This document shows positions 1-9,632 of a stretch of 64,000 bases of DNA, in pieces (the stretch's first letter is position 1; every line of letters starts with the position of its first letter). A program made the translations under genes and the position numbers. The stretch lies in assembly GCA_907163375.1 (NCBI GenBank), contig CAJQUW010005770.1:1-64000 (forward strand), given 5' to 3'. Source of the DNA: Prostheceraeus crozeri (taxonomy: Eukaryota > Platyhelminthes > Polycladida > Euryleptidae). The notes beneath the pieces are model-generated. The model was not told the DNA's origin. It worked only from the letters and a program-made list of their open reading frames with translations, and ran no database searches.

Positions 1-253
1 GTGTTGGTATATTTGGAGGTTGAGCAAGAGAGTCAAAAAGTTCACCACGTCGGTCTTCTCCAATAAAGATCGCTTTCCAATGCTCACCACCTAAATTCTG
101 CGAATGAGTGTTTAGCACAATAAAGATGGGATAGTGATTTACTGCAGGTGGTAAGGTATCGAGTGAATAGACATTATCGAAAGCTTTCAACGTCGCTTCG
201 TCTGCATTACGCTGCACTTTAGTCTTAATATCGTCAGCAGTCAACCAACTCAT
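1..253 (-). CDS. PRO: Adenain-like cysteine protease, N-terminal part (copy A)
   Basis: This is the first 84 codons of the maturation protease, cut by the window edge. It carries the catalytic His in GGEHW (His58) and the FDS segment that supplies the acidic residue. Codon 78 is CAA (Gln) here, whereas copy B has TAA at the same place. Copy A therefore shows the ancestral sense codon. The catalytic Cys region is off-window. The start ATG overlaps the capsid stop as TAATG, as in copy B. Confidence 0.8.
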   Translation of the reverse strand, partial: MSWLTADDIKTKVQRNADEATLKAFDNVYSLDTLPPAVNHYPIFIVLNTHSQNLGGEHWKAIFIGEDRRGELFDSLAQPPNIPT

Positions 254-1136
254 TAACGATTATACTGAAGAATCACGTCACGATACTTTATAATTTCAAT
301 ATTTGAATCGAAGACTGCATAAATTAATACATTGATCGTCTCAGGTAGTGTTCTTTGAACGTCAAATCCAAACGAATATTATGAGGCACGTTCGCTTGAC
401 GATAGGGTGCACTAATATCGCTGTCAGCAGTCAAATCAAATGCATAAATAGTATATCCACTCTTAAACTCTTTCATAGTCAGTCCGTTGGTGTCATCCGT
501 ATTGTAAAAGCCAAAGACATCCATAAAATCAACATAACTGTGCATAAATTGATCCGCAGCAAAATCTGGTTTGTAGGGTGGACCAGGATGACTCACACCA
601 TTTACACGTAAAGCAATTTCACTTAACTGATTGTGTTTAAAATTGAAGGGATTCTTCTTTATATTACCATTAAATGCATCATTTTCAACCATTGCCACCA
701 TGAGGAGCTTCGGTGCTTCCGATGGAAAGAGGCCATCTTTCATGAAACTCTTTTGATCTTTCGGAATTGTAAAGGTGAGAAGCTTTGTATGCTGAATGGG
801 GTAAATGGCATTTTGGCGGTTAAGACCTTCAGCATGCCCTCTAATGACACTTGGATTCGGTACTACTCGACGAATGTAAAGTGCAATATCTTCCACATGA
901 ACTCTAAAATTGTCAACTTTAGCAAATGCATTAAGCGCAAATTCAGGCTTATTCAATGTCAGCTTGAGTCGCATGCTGGTATTACAGAGTAAAAACTTTG
1001 ACTGTCTAAAGAAGTCTAAATTCAGCGGACCATATAGCTGACATACTTTACTATCTTTAATCATAGCAGATCGCTTTACAAAGCCACTGTTTGTTTCAAC
1101 ATCAAATTTTCCTGCTTCATCTCTGTACCATCCCAT
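253..1136 (-). pseudogene. MCP: Major capsid protein fragment (copy A)
   Basis: This is the C-terminal two thirds of the double-jelly-roll capsid protein described at 22110-23387. It starts at the MGWYRDE segment because the N-terminal part is deleted. Near 350 copy A has one T fewer in a T run than copy B. That shifts the last ~24 codons out of frame and stops the ORF at 324. Both ends are damaged, so no functional capsid subunit is expected. Confidence 0.9.
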
Positions 1137-1189
1137 CGTTTAGAGATCCTTTAATCATTCGTTTAGGCATGGAGTGTAGGCATGGAGTG
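1137..1189. other. Deletion junction with filler and 13-bp tandem duplication
   Basis: Identity to the capsid gene ends at about 1136, and identity to the integrase gene resumes at about 1175. Between them lie ~38 bases not found at either breakpoint in copy B. The 13-mer TAGGCATGGAGTG occurs twice in tandem (1164-1176 and 1177-1189), but once in copy B. The structure fits a deletion repaired by end joining with templated filler. Confidence 0.75.
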
Positions 1190-1937
1190 TATCTTGTAGA
1201 ACCTTTGTCCAATTTTGTGTCAAGTTCGCAGTAAAATGTCGCCACAAGCGATTTTTTAATGTGCGATTAAAACGTTCAACGAGTGCAGCTTTATAGGCAC
1301 TCTTTACACTAAACAACTCAATGTCATGCCTCTCAAATAATCTTCTCACATGCTGATTTTCAAACTCTTTTCCTTGATCACTCTGAATTCTTTTTGGAAT
1401 GCGACCTTCTCGAAAAATTGTTTGGAATGCTTTTGCTACTCCTTTCCCTTCTTTAGTTTTTAAAGGTTGAGCCCACGCATAACACGAGAAAATATCAATG
1501 ACGGTTAAAATAAAATTATTGCCCGAGTTATGTTTTGAAATGGAGGCAACATCACACAAATCTGCTTGCCACTGTTCATCGATGTCATGAACAATATAAT
1601 GGCGGGTGCGGTACTTCTTTTTCGCTTGTTTATGGAGTGTATAGGTAGCCTGACCCTTTAACCATCGTTTCACTTGTGATTGTGGAAGACCACTCGCTTT
1701 TGATAATTTCTTGATCGATGCAAATCCTTCCGGATGTTTTACATCATAATAGATTGACTTCAAACGTTCAGTCGATGACGACTGACTCTTTTTCCTCCTT
1801 CTCATCTTTTTGTTTTCTTGCCTTTCTACATTTACAACAACTGCAGGATTTAGCTTTAGCGGTTTTGCTATCGTGTTCACATTACTTAGGGGTTTCATTG
1901 TGAGAGCTGGCGCAGCAAGTGCAAGTGACAACGACAT
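1155..1937 (-). pseudogene. INT: Polinton integrase, C-terminally truncated (copy A)
   Basis: Same protein as 23887-25107, with the N-terminal region and the DDE catalytic core intact. It is cut by the copy A deletion after the HAY segment that follows the last catalytic residue. The C-terminal SH3-like region and chromodomain are missing, and the last few codons come from the filler. One core residue differs from copy B (SCYAW against SRYAW). Confidence 0.88.
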
Positions 1938-1984
1938 TCACCTCTGGCGGTTCATTACATGGCAAGCAACACATCTGCTTCATA

Positions 1985-2677
1985 TTAGTAGTCCGAGAAC
2001 ATGTATTTCTTGGGAGGAGCTGCTTTACGTTTTCCTTTTACTAGTTTTAGTGGTGGCGTAGATCTACGTCGAGTTCTTCCTCTTGTTTGCTTAGTGAGTG
2101 TGGGAGGGGATGTAGCAGGTGACGTCTGAAACCAATTTGTTGGCATTTTCATCGTCTGAAGCATTGGAGTAGCAGCCACTGTTGAATCAAGTTCTTTCAA
2201 TGTCTCATTATTCAAAGCAAATTTTGGTACATTATGCTTTTTCAATAGTTTAAGAAAGTATGACCAACCAGGTGGAACATAGCCCTGACGGCGCTTTCTA
2301 CGTGTCGCATACTGAATCAAGTCTTCATAACGTGAAACATCAATCACGTTATTTTCATCTGTAATGATTTCTTCTCTATCATTTACATTGAGATGGGGTT
2401 CAATACTATTGAAAAGAGATATGGCATGTGGGCGAGATGCTAAAGGTGTTGCAGTCGATACAGAGTCACGCATCTTATTCTTCAAGCTTTTCAATTGCTC
2501 AACAGTTTCGGATTGTAATAATACAGCACGATGTGGATCTTTGATGTGAACATTTTGCTGATAATCTATTTCTTTCCTATACATTTGATTTGCAAGAGGT
2601 TGCTTTACTTGCTGCATGGCAGTCAATTGTACATATTCATCCTGAGGAATGACAATCATGCGAGAATAAGAACTCAT
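1985..2677 (-). CDS. Conserved Polinton protein, 230 aa (copy A)
   Basis: Ortholog of 25155-25847 with a handful of substitutions. It keeps the central PPGWSYFLKLL block followed by NVP and the Lys/Arg-rich C-terminus. The start codon overlaps the stop of the upstream ATPase gene as CTATGA, an overlap lost in copy B. The family recurs between ATPase and integrase in Polintons. I do not know its function. Confidence 0.7.
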   Translation of the reverse strand: MSSYSRMIVIPQDEYVQLTAMQQVKQPLANQMYRKEIDYQQNVHIKDPHRAVLLQSETVEQLKSLKNKMRDSVSTATPLASRPHAISLFNSIEPHLNVNDREEIITDENNVIDVSRYEDLIQYATRRKRRQGYVPPGWSYFLKLLKKHNVPKFALNNETLKELDSTVAATPMLQTMKMPTNWFQTSPATSPPTLTKQTRGRTRRRSTPPLKLVKGKRKAAPPKKYMFSDY

Positions 2678-3291
2678 AGTTTGTAGATAATCATGGGAGT
2701 TTTCAAAATATCACTTCGAAATCTAAATTCTTCCGGACACTCTTGCGTAAAGTCAATGAATAAGTAACCGTGATGTTTTTCAGTAGCTGCTTGAAAAATT
2801 TCAATTAAGGCTTTTGATCCTCTTGGTGCAACTTGTCGCGCTAAAATTTCAAATTGACTTTTATCTCGCGGATTCTTGAAAATAGCATAATAGTGTGTAT
2901 TCAGGTTTCGTGTACGAGCTTCTTTTCCATCAGGAAACAAATTTTGTGTGATATAGATGATAAAGCACCTTTTATGGTGTGCTGCGCGAGTGAACATATC
3001 TGTAACATCTTTTGAATTCTTACTTTCTTTTAATAAATCATCCAATACAACAACATCATTAGACTGAAGTTTATCCACTGGAATAATTCCTTCATGTCGA
3101 ATAAAGTTGCGACTTTGCAATTCCTGAAACAGCGACGGTTGATAAATACCATAACACCAAATCACTCGATTGATAGGTTCCTTAAACAACTCCCTTCTTT
3201 TATCCAATAAATTCAGCGTGAAAACAGTTTTACCTGCATGAGATGGACCTGATACAGTCAGAACTTTATCACATTGAAGTCTGAAATCCAT
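2674..3291 (-). CDS. ATP: FtsK/HerA-type DNA packaging ATPase (copy A)
   Basis: Ortholog of 25853-26461, with Walker A (GPSHAGKT), Walker B (VVVLDD) and ITQN sensor motifs. The reading frame is open upstream to 3339 without an ATG, so the first in-frame ATG at 3291 is used. It is three residues longer at the C-terminus than copy B (ends IIYKL). It would power genome packaging into capsids. Confidence 0.85.
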   Translation of the reverse strand: MDFRLQCDKVLTVSGPSHAGKTVFTLNLLDKRRELFKEPINRVIWCYGIYQPSLFQELQSRNFIRHEGIIPVDKLQSNDVVVLDDLLKESKNSKDVTDMFTRAAHHKRCFIIYITQNLFPDGKEARTRNLNTHYYAIFKNPRDKSQFEILARQVAPRGSKALIEIFQAATEKHHGYLFIDFTQECPEEFRFRSDILKTPMIIYKL

Positions 3292-3322
3292 TATAATACT
3301 TTGAGATTCAATATTTGCATAA

Positions 3323-3610
3323 TTAACGTCTAGAGACAAAGATATTACCCAATACGTTGCCCACGATAGGAGCTAGCATCAGTAGTAACGCTGGAAGGAA
3401 ACCGCCCTTTTGTGTTAGAGTTTCCCTCTTCCTTTGAAGGGTGACTTTAGGATTGGAGATGAAACGCAATTTCGCAGCATATCGCTTAAGTAACTTTCGT
3501 TGTTTTGGTGCTAATTTCTTCGTCCTCAACTTCCTCACATGAGAAATAATTTCACGAATGAATTTATCGTTAGCATGTCGTATAGCATTGTATCGCTGAT
3601 TTGCTTTCAT
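3323..3610 (-). CDS. 95-aa basic protein with hydrophobic C-terminus (copy A)
   Basis: Ortholog of 26493-26780. It has a strongly basic N-terminal two thirds, then GGFLPALLLMLAPIVGN, a hydrophobic stretch typical of small Polinton proteins in this position. Role unknown; a virion or membrane-active role is inference. Confidence 0.65.
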   Translation of the reverse strand: MKANQRYNAIRHANDKFIREIISHVRKLRTKKLAPKQRKLLKRYAAKLRFISNPKVTLQRKRETLTQKGGFLPALLLMLAPIVGNVLGNIFVSRR

Positions 3611-3724
3611 TCGTCAGAGAGCTTGAATGGCTGAAGAAAACTTTGAAGACTTTTGACTTTTACGTTTCGCCATTTTTCGTGTTAGTCTTTGCTAAAACCT
3701 ATCTTTACCACATTTGCATAGGTA

Positions 3725-4048
3725 CTAACTATTGCGGCATAAGTGACACTCAAAATGAGCAATATCACAGTGGTTACATTGCCAAAGTTGAATGCGATTA
3801 CGTATGAAACAGCGTTGACAAAAAGCATGCTTACATCTCTTGAAGATGCGCTTTTCATTTCCATCCTTTCGCCTACATACATCGCAACACATAGTTTCAC
3901 CGTTACTGATGTCTATAGCAAGTCTTTTTGAAGATATGAATTTGCTAGCCTTTTCTAAATAATAGACGCATGTACAGAAGGAATATACTTCGAGAGTGAG
4001 CAGACATAGCTCGAAAACCAGTTGTGCTACAATCAAGTACCACTGCAT
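3725..4048 (-). CDS. Membrane-anchored RING-finger protein (copy A)
   Basis: Ortholog of 26895-27218. All eight C3HC4 zinc ligands are kept. Two cysteines that are not ligands differ from copy B: residue 85 is Arg and residue 89 is Trp. That pattern supports the RING assignment. The N-terminal hydrophobic segment is also kept. The ATG at 4048 is chosen because the upstream in-frame start is TTG. Confidence 0.65.
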   Translation of the reverse strand: MQWYLIVAQLVFELCLLTLEVYSFCTCVYYLEKASKFISSKRLAIDISNGETMCCDVCRRKDGNEKRIFKRCKHAFCQRCFIRNRIQLWQCNHCDIAHFECHLCRNS

Positions 4049-4050
4049 TT

Positions 4051-4461
4051 TCAATTTTTCTTTATGGAAAGTTGAATGTGAATATCTGAAATCGCTTCAA
4101 TCACTAGACTGCTACCATGATGGTTAAATGCGTTAAGACGTTCAGCAATTTTTATCATATGTCTTTTAAAAAATTCTTGGGGGTGATCTACCACTTCCAT
4201 TGAATAAGAAGCAAAATGAAAAGAGCGACTTTCCACCTCTTCCTTTCCAAAATGACTAAACTTAATTTTCGCAACTAATCGCGCCATGATAATGCTATCA
4301 GAGAATGTATTCATTAACTCTAGAAATAGAGTGCTAGCATCATCGACCACTGCTTCGATGTCGGTCTCATCTTTATGAAAATTTATCACATAATGTTGAA
4401 CAGCTCCTTTTAAACTTTGCCTATGAAAATGTAATGTTCCGCAGTCGTTTGAGAAAGACAT
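4051..4461 (-). CDS. Conserved Polinton protein, 136 aa (copy A)
   Basis: Ortholog of 27221-27631, differing at a few residues and intact. It resembles a family often seen next to Polinton genes, with an N-terminal beta-rich half and a C-terminal part ending in an EAISDI segment. No catalytic motif is visible and the function is unknown. Confidence 0.55.
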   Translation of the reverse strand: MSFSNDCGTLHFHRQSLKGAVQHYVINFHKDETDIEAVVDDASTLFLELMNTFSDSIIMARLVAKIKFSHFGKEEVESRSFHFASYSMEVVDHPQEFFKRHMIKIAERLNAFNHHGSSLVIEAISDIHIQLSIKKN

Positions 4462-4548
4462 GATCGCCCTTTATCTAACCCATCCATTGCATGAAAACAA
4501 CAACTCTTCTCATAGTAACATTTATGGAATAACGGTAACAAGCATGCA

Positions 4549-5079
4549 TTATAAATCAATGGTTTGAAAGAGATAAAATAGATACAGCTGGTAACTATCA
4601 TACAGCGAGCAATGATAACCATACAGGACTTTGGCAGTGTTGAGGTAAGGAGGAAAGAAGCATTGGTTATGAACGTAGCTACTACAACGAACAGACAAAA
4701 TAGGAACAGACAAATCCTTAAAACGTTTCGTGACTTCACGGTAGTGTTGATTCACTCTACTATCCCAAGGCGGGAGCAAAATATCATCAATGATTAGATT
4801 GGGAAATACTTTCCTCTCCTTACCAGGATTATTACAAAAGATGCGTATAACATTGTAAGCAGCTTACCATCGTTTAAAGTCAATAAGAAGAGCAGTCTCA
4901 CAAGAAAAGCCATAGTCTTGCAAATATTTCAGATTAAGTCCATGAATGTGTTTTCTCGCCCATTGATCAACATTGGGATCGCAGTTGGCATGTTGATGAT
5001 AGACACTAACAATCTGATATGTTCAATTGTTCATAGCAATAGCACTGAGCTCCTGTACAGGTTCACCCTCACAATCCAT
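4549..5079 (-). pseudogene. DEDD (DnaQ-like) exonuclease-like pseudogene (copy A)
   Basis: Same gene remnant as 27719-28249. One frame carries MDCEG (D-x-E, exonuclease motif I), then WARKHIHGLN, then a PPWDSR block. It is interrupted by TGA at 5023-5025 and TAA at 4864-4866, the same two stops as in copy B. Copy A keeps LPPW where copy B reads LLPW, so copy A is closer to the ancestral form there. Confidence 0.65.
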
Positions 5080-5131
5080 AAAAATGATGATAGAAGCCTA
5101 AAACGGAAATTTACACATCTAAGGAAACGTT

Positions 5132-5257
5132 CTATAACATATTACAAAATGAAGAATTACATCGATGCTTTTCACGACAAAATACACAAATGATATGATG
5201 GCAACGAAGAAGTAAAATGTATCTAATAAGACCACGTCTACGCCACTCAAAGCACAT
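5132..5257 (-). CDS. Small zinc-finger-like ORF, 41 aa (copy A)
   Basis: Ortholog of 28302-28427. One putative zinc ligand is lost here: the first pair reads CFEW instead of CFEC. If the motif is functional in copy B, it is probably broken in copy A. Confidence 0.3.
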   Translation of the reverse strand: MCFEWRRRGLIRYILLLRCHHIICVFCREKHRCNSSFCNML

Positions 5258-5291
5258 AAGCGAATTGTCATAGGGTAGAGTTAGGAAAGGA

Positions 5292-6066
5292 CTAGTAATT
5301 CTCCTTCTTTGATTTGCGTTTTGATGCAGCATTCTTCTCCGACTTGCGCTTCGTACCACTGCTGTTAAGGATTTGATCAATTATGTCGTCCACGTTGGGT
5401 GGTTTTGGAATATATAGGATGGATTCCATATGCATGGAGAGAGAGGCTATTTTATTATCCTTGTGCCGACCATAATATAGCCTATTCACTTTGAAAAGGA
5501 TATTCCAAGTACCTTCTCCGAGCTCATCACATCTGATGGGTGTTGAATGATCTCCCTCCTTCTTATAGTAAGTGCACCAATGTGATACCGGTAGGCAAAT
5601 TTGATTACCATCCCAAATCTTTCTATAGGGAGTATCCTTGTCATCTCTCGCCTTCCACTCTTGAGCAAGAGAAGTAGGAATGTCCATATTTAATGTCACG
5701 TACTCCTCAATAATATCAAGTTGGTGGCGAATGTACGGACTCACGGGGATCAGTATGTAGTCCCCATACTGATTGTGCATTATCTTGACATCCGTGGAAG
5801 GGAGCATTCCCGTTTGGAGTACTACGCTATGATCGTCATAACGCAAGACTTGTTTAAATTTACGCTGTAGCGGTGTAGGATTATGTACCTTGGTTGTTTC
5901 TTCCACTGGCCTCAGTTGTAGATGATCTGATCGTAGCGAACCTTGTAACGTTTGACCGCCATTTTGTCCTACTAGTGCAGCAGATGGAGTAGGTGCCTGA
6001 AAATGAAAAAGATTGTATTAAGTTTACGTTCAAGGGAGGAGAGGGAGGAAAGTAGCGACTTACCAT
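5292..6066 (-). CDS. Spliced right-end Polinton protein, 242 aa (copy A)
   Basis: Same two-exon gene as 28462-29236. Exon 1 is only the ATG (6064-6066), followed at once by GTAAGT. The intron is 5997-6063 (67 bp, ending TTTTCAG). Exon 2 is 5292-5996. The protein has the same SLSMHMESILYIP block and lysine-rich tail. See the copy B entry for the family. Confidence 0.7.
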
Positions 6067-6202
6067 TTTAGTTGGATAATAGAATAGAGAGAGAGAAAAT
6101 GTGCGTCCGTCACTCGTGTGATTCAACGATGGAATGATTCTCACTGTGGAAGGGTCGCTATTTATATAGAAATGCTTCATTCTCATTGGATGATGATCCT
6201 CA

Positions 6203-7210
6203 TTGGACAATAACATCAAGCTGATTCCAAATCTGGCCTCCGTTTACCAATCCCAGCCTTCATTCGCCCGCTGGAGCTGTTTCTTGGGAAATTCTAACTC
6301 TGTCGTTTTTCGTCAATCTCCCAAGATCTTAAATGGCGTCTCACATCTAAACGAAGACAGATATGAACAAGCCGATTCTTTCAGTGAATTTGTCTCACTC
6401 GTAGCTTTCAAACGAGCTATTGCACGACAAAATCCGTCCACTAGAAGCAAAGTTGGAAGGTCGGTGCCGAGGGGGGGGACGTCAGCGAAACTTTTTCTCT
6501 CCGATTGACTTGAAACTCACCACACAGATGCAGAATTTCATGCTGATTACAAATCTGAAATCCGTTTTCCCATCCGATGCTTCGTTTTGAAGCTGCAGCC
6601 CAAAACGTCCAAAATTCTAACTCTGTCGTTTTTCGACAATCTCCCAAAATCTTAAATGGTGTCTCACATCTAAAAGAAGACAGATATGAACAAGCCGATT
6701 CTTTCAGTGAATTTGTCTCACTCTTAGCTTTCAAACGAGCTATTGCACGACAAAATCCGACCGCTAGAAGCAAAGTTGGAAGGTCGGTGCCGAGGGGGGG
6801 GGGGCGTCAGCGAAACTTTTTCTCTCCGATTGACTTGAAACTCACCATACCGATGCAGAATTTCACGCTGAATCCGAATCTGGCCTCCGTTTTCCCATCC
6901 GATGCTTCGTTTTGGCGCTACAGCCCAAAACGACCAAAATTCTAACTCTGTCGTTTTTTCGAAAATCATCAGACACTATAGCCTCAAGTCAAAACCTGGC
7001 GGTCGCCCAAGTCCACCACGACACTCTGTCGTTCCAGAGGGGGGGGACGTCAGCGAACCTTTCGGACGCACTTGGCCGGCACACCACGACACTCTGTCGT
7101 TCCAGAGGGGGGGGGAGTCAGACTCAAAGCACCACGGTGGCCGACCACGACACTCTGTCGTTCCAGAGGGGGGGGCGCGCCGGTCGAGTGTTCGCCGTTT
7201 TCTTACTACT
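6203..7210. repeat. Right terminal repeat of Polinton A
   Basis: This region holds about two and a half diverged copies of a ~330-bp unit, each with a G run of 7-10 bases followed by GTCAGCGAA. They run into a terminal module (about 6975-7210) with three copies of ACGACACTCTGTCGT each followed by a G run, and end TTCTTACTACT. It matches 29389-30053 and, inverted, 9633-11330. I see no gene here; short ORFs are translations of repeat DNA. Confidence 0.88.
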
Positions 7211-7216
7211 AAGGTC

Positions 7217-7820
7217 AATGTCCAAATCGTATTTTCGGTTTGTATTCTATATTTCATGATCAGCTTCTCCACTTGTGTAATTGATAGAAATTGTATTAAT
7301 AAGTCTATGATTTTGTAAAGAATAGGAAATTAAAGTTTCTTCTCAATTTTCGATTTTTCGGTCAAATGAAAGAATATAATTAATATAATTCCACAGTCAT
7401 CAATAATTTTTCAATCAATAAAAAAACTATTACCCATAATTCCACAGCCGGTACTTCGGCACCAATATCTTCGACGAATGATGTTAAATTATCTATGTAG
7501 CCTAGATATTTTAGCAGTCCCTGGGTCATCGCAAGAAATTATTAGTTTTGATTGCAGAAAAAATGTCTATGATTTGCTAACCTGCCGCGTATTTCCAGGG
7601 ATAGGATGGCTATAAAAGTTAGCCAAAAGTTTAGATAGCAGAAATACATTACCAGATAATCTGGCATAGTTTAACATAGAAAAATGACAGAGCTATTAAT
7701 GCTTACTGGGCAAGTAACTGGAGGTCCTTTGAATTTTGAGATGTTTTCAAAAATTGAAATGAATTTGTGAGGAACATTCTGTCTGTCAGGACAGCAACTT
7801 GACGTTCCTTTATTAGCATA
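7217..7820. other. Host intergenic DNA, nothing recognised
   Basis: AT-rich sequence between Polinton A and the ORF at 7821. No coding region, RNA gene or repeat could be supported. Confidence 0.6.
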
Positions 7821-8366
7821 ATGGTTTTTCCATTTCTTTTAAAACTGCTTATTTTGGTTGAAATCGAGCGCACCTTGAATCCAACAAACCCCGACAGACA
7901 AGTACTTTTGGATATCCGCTTTAATTCAAGTCTTTACCAAAAACTAAATCCTGACCCAACTTTCATTCTTGATTCTCTAGAATGCCGCACGGATTGTAGG
8001 AAAAGATGGTGCCATCCAAAAAAAAAGTGCCCTTATGTACATCTATTATGTGAAACAAATTTAAAACCGGGATGGCGGAGTTTTTCAGAAATTAGATCAT
8101 ATATGGAGTCAATATGCATATATTCGAAAAATGATAAGTTGATCGGTAAAATATTTCAGTTCCGTGGCCGAAAAAACGGCGAAGACTTTGCACTTGTTTA
8201 TACTGATTCTAATTCTAGGAAAGGAGTGATGCGAAGTGTCAAAGGAACCGAGGAAAAAGTCGACCTCCATTCGTATGGCACCAAACTCGTTCAATATACG
8301 GTAAACGTTCCAGGAAGTCGTATATTGCTGGTACCGGGCAAAACTGTTACTGTGTTATGGATCTAG
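7821..8366 (+). CDS. Hypothetical protein, 181 aa, possibly secreted
   Basis: An open frame in the host segment between Polintons A and B. I do not recognise it. The N-terminus (MVFPFLLKLLILVEI) is hydrophobic and could be a short signal peptide. It is followed by a cluster of six cysteines (about residues 53-78) with many Lys/Arg residues, then a mixed C-terminal half. No intron, polyadenylation signal or TATA box is obvious. It may be a single-exon gene, an exon of a longer gene, a decayed gene, or a chance ORF. It is the only credible host-type coding candidate in the window. Confidence 0.35.
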   Translation: MVFPFLLKLLILVEIERTLNPTNPDRQVLLDIRFNSSLYQKLNPDPTFILDSLECRTDCRKRWCHPKKKCPYVHLLCETNLKPGWRSFSEIRSYMESICIYSKNDKLIGKIFQFRGRKNGEDFALVYTDSNSRKGVMRSVKGTEEKVDLHSYGTKLVQYTVNVPGSRILLVPGKTVTVLWI

Positions 8367-8813
8367 TATTTTCCGATGACAACATTCCAGGATAATTCCT
8401 TTTAATCAAAACACTAATTGCAAGATAATCATTGACGTAATGTAATGCAAGGCAACTTAGGAAATTTATTTTTCATCTCAACTTTTAAAAATGTTCGATT
8501 TTAGTTCTTTTTCGTTGACATCATAGATGCATTAAAAATTGTTTTTCTTTGCAATCAAAATTTTTGCCATTATGAGAAGGAAAGGAAATTTGTGATTTAC
8601 AATGTACTGATAGCAGTCACAAAAAATGACCGATCAAAACTTCTTTACAAACATTGATTTTCAGCGATCAAATGTCGGGCATCTGATCGTAGTCCATCTA
8701 TTAGTGTCAATATAAATGCAAAATTTACAAAAGAAACTACTCCGGGAGAAACTATCATATTCACAAAATTCCAAAATTTCATAAGCATATCCTGCCAATT
8801 GACAGTCGTGTAA
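8367..8813. other. Host intergenic DNA, nothing recognised
   Basis: AT-rich sequence with no supported feature. Confidence 0.55.
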
Positions 8814-8887
8814 GTGGCTCGCAGCTCAGTTGGTTAGAGCACAGGTCTAGTTAAACTTGGTCGCAGGTTCGAATCCTACCAGCCGCA
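8814..8887 (+). tRNA. tRNA-like sequence, probably a tRNA pseudogene
   Basis: There is a clear D-arm (GCTC AGTTGGTTA GAGC) and a T-arm with GGTTCGAATCC. The acceptor halves GTGGCTC and CAGCCGC pair at six of seven positions, followed by A. Problems: three bases instead of two precede the D-stem, the anticodon arm only closes well around an eight-base loop, and the T-stem has a C-A mismatch. I therefore cannot assign an amino acid. It may be a tRNA pseudogene or a tRNA-derived SINE head; no SINE tail is obvious. Confidence 0.5.
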
Positions 8888-9626
8888 CATCTTTTGCGTG
8901 GCAATTTGATCTATCGCTTATTTAATTTCGTTGTTGGTAATAAGATTGGCTTAAAAATGTGTGAATTGTTCAATTCAAGTCATGCATGGGCGTGAAAGTT
9001 TGGACACGAAAATTGAAATGAGGAGTGTTAATTGGCATGCTGCCCACATAGTCAGTCGATATAACGTCCGCTTTTAAGTTACCCACGACTAATCGTCAGA
9101 GATGCTCTTAGGTATATGGTTGAGAAGATTCGACCTAATTGGCGACTTCCAAATTTATTGTGACCATCAGTTTCATTAACCTCCGGTAGTAAAAGAGTAT
9201 AAGCATATTTGCATTTATTGTTTATTACTGAATAAATCAACGGCGATGATTTACTAATTGCACTGAAAAAGCAAACAATCGCTTATCAATTATTTCACTT
9301 CTTATCGAAGCTTGTAAATTTGTCACCTCAAATTTGAAGATGTCAAATATGTATTCCGGTCAGAGTTACTCCTTAGGTTTAGTTCGAAATCAGCTATAAA
9401 ACTCAACAGTAGCGTTCAAGACATCACACTTTCACACAAAGGCATTGTCGACACACTACAGTCAGTGCTACGAGCACCTTCCCTGTTCCAGCGCCACCAC
9501 GCGACGCAATAATCAAGCTTTGATTTGTGCACTGTACAGACGGTGTGAGTAAAATGACAGAATTCTTTCAAGTGCTTGCTCCCTCTTTCCCAAGAACTCG
9601 TAAAATACTAGAAAATTTTCAGAGAA
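8888..9626. other. Host intergenic DNA left of Polinton B
   Basis: AT-rich sequence with no supported gene. It would have been continuous with 30060 onward before Polinton B inserted. Confidence 0.6.
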
Positions 9627-9632
9627 TGGGTT
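9627..9632. repeat. Target-site duplication, left (TGGGTT)
   Basis: The six bases before the left terminus AGTAGTAAG are TGGGTT, identical to the six bases after the right terminus (30054-30059). Six-base duplications are the Polinton hallmark. Confidence 0.93.

Larger units (their letters stand above)
1..7210. mobile_element. Polinton/Maverick copy A, right part
   Basis: This stretch carries a near-identical second copy of the right-hand gene block of the complete Polinton at 9633-30053, from inside the protease gene to the right terminal repeat. The match starts at base 1, so the rest lies outside the window. It ends in the same terminal sequence (TTCTTACTACT) as the complete copy. The following six bases, AAGGTC (7211-7216), are the expected right target duplication, but the left partner is not visible. 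About 1.36 kb between the capsid and integrase genes is deleted. The element is therefore defective, although most right-end genes stay open. Confidence 0.92.

Noticed and set aside
348..992. Plus-strand open frames opposite the capsid gene
   Set aside because: They are antisense shadows of the capsid protein and carry no recognisable domain.
6203..7318. Open frames of 80-140 aa across the Polinton terminal repeats
   Set aside because: All are readings of G-run repeat units, in both directions and several frames, changing with run length.
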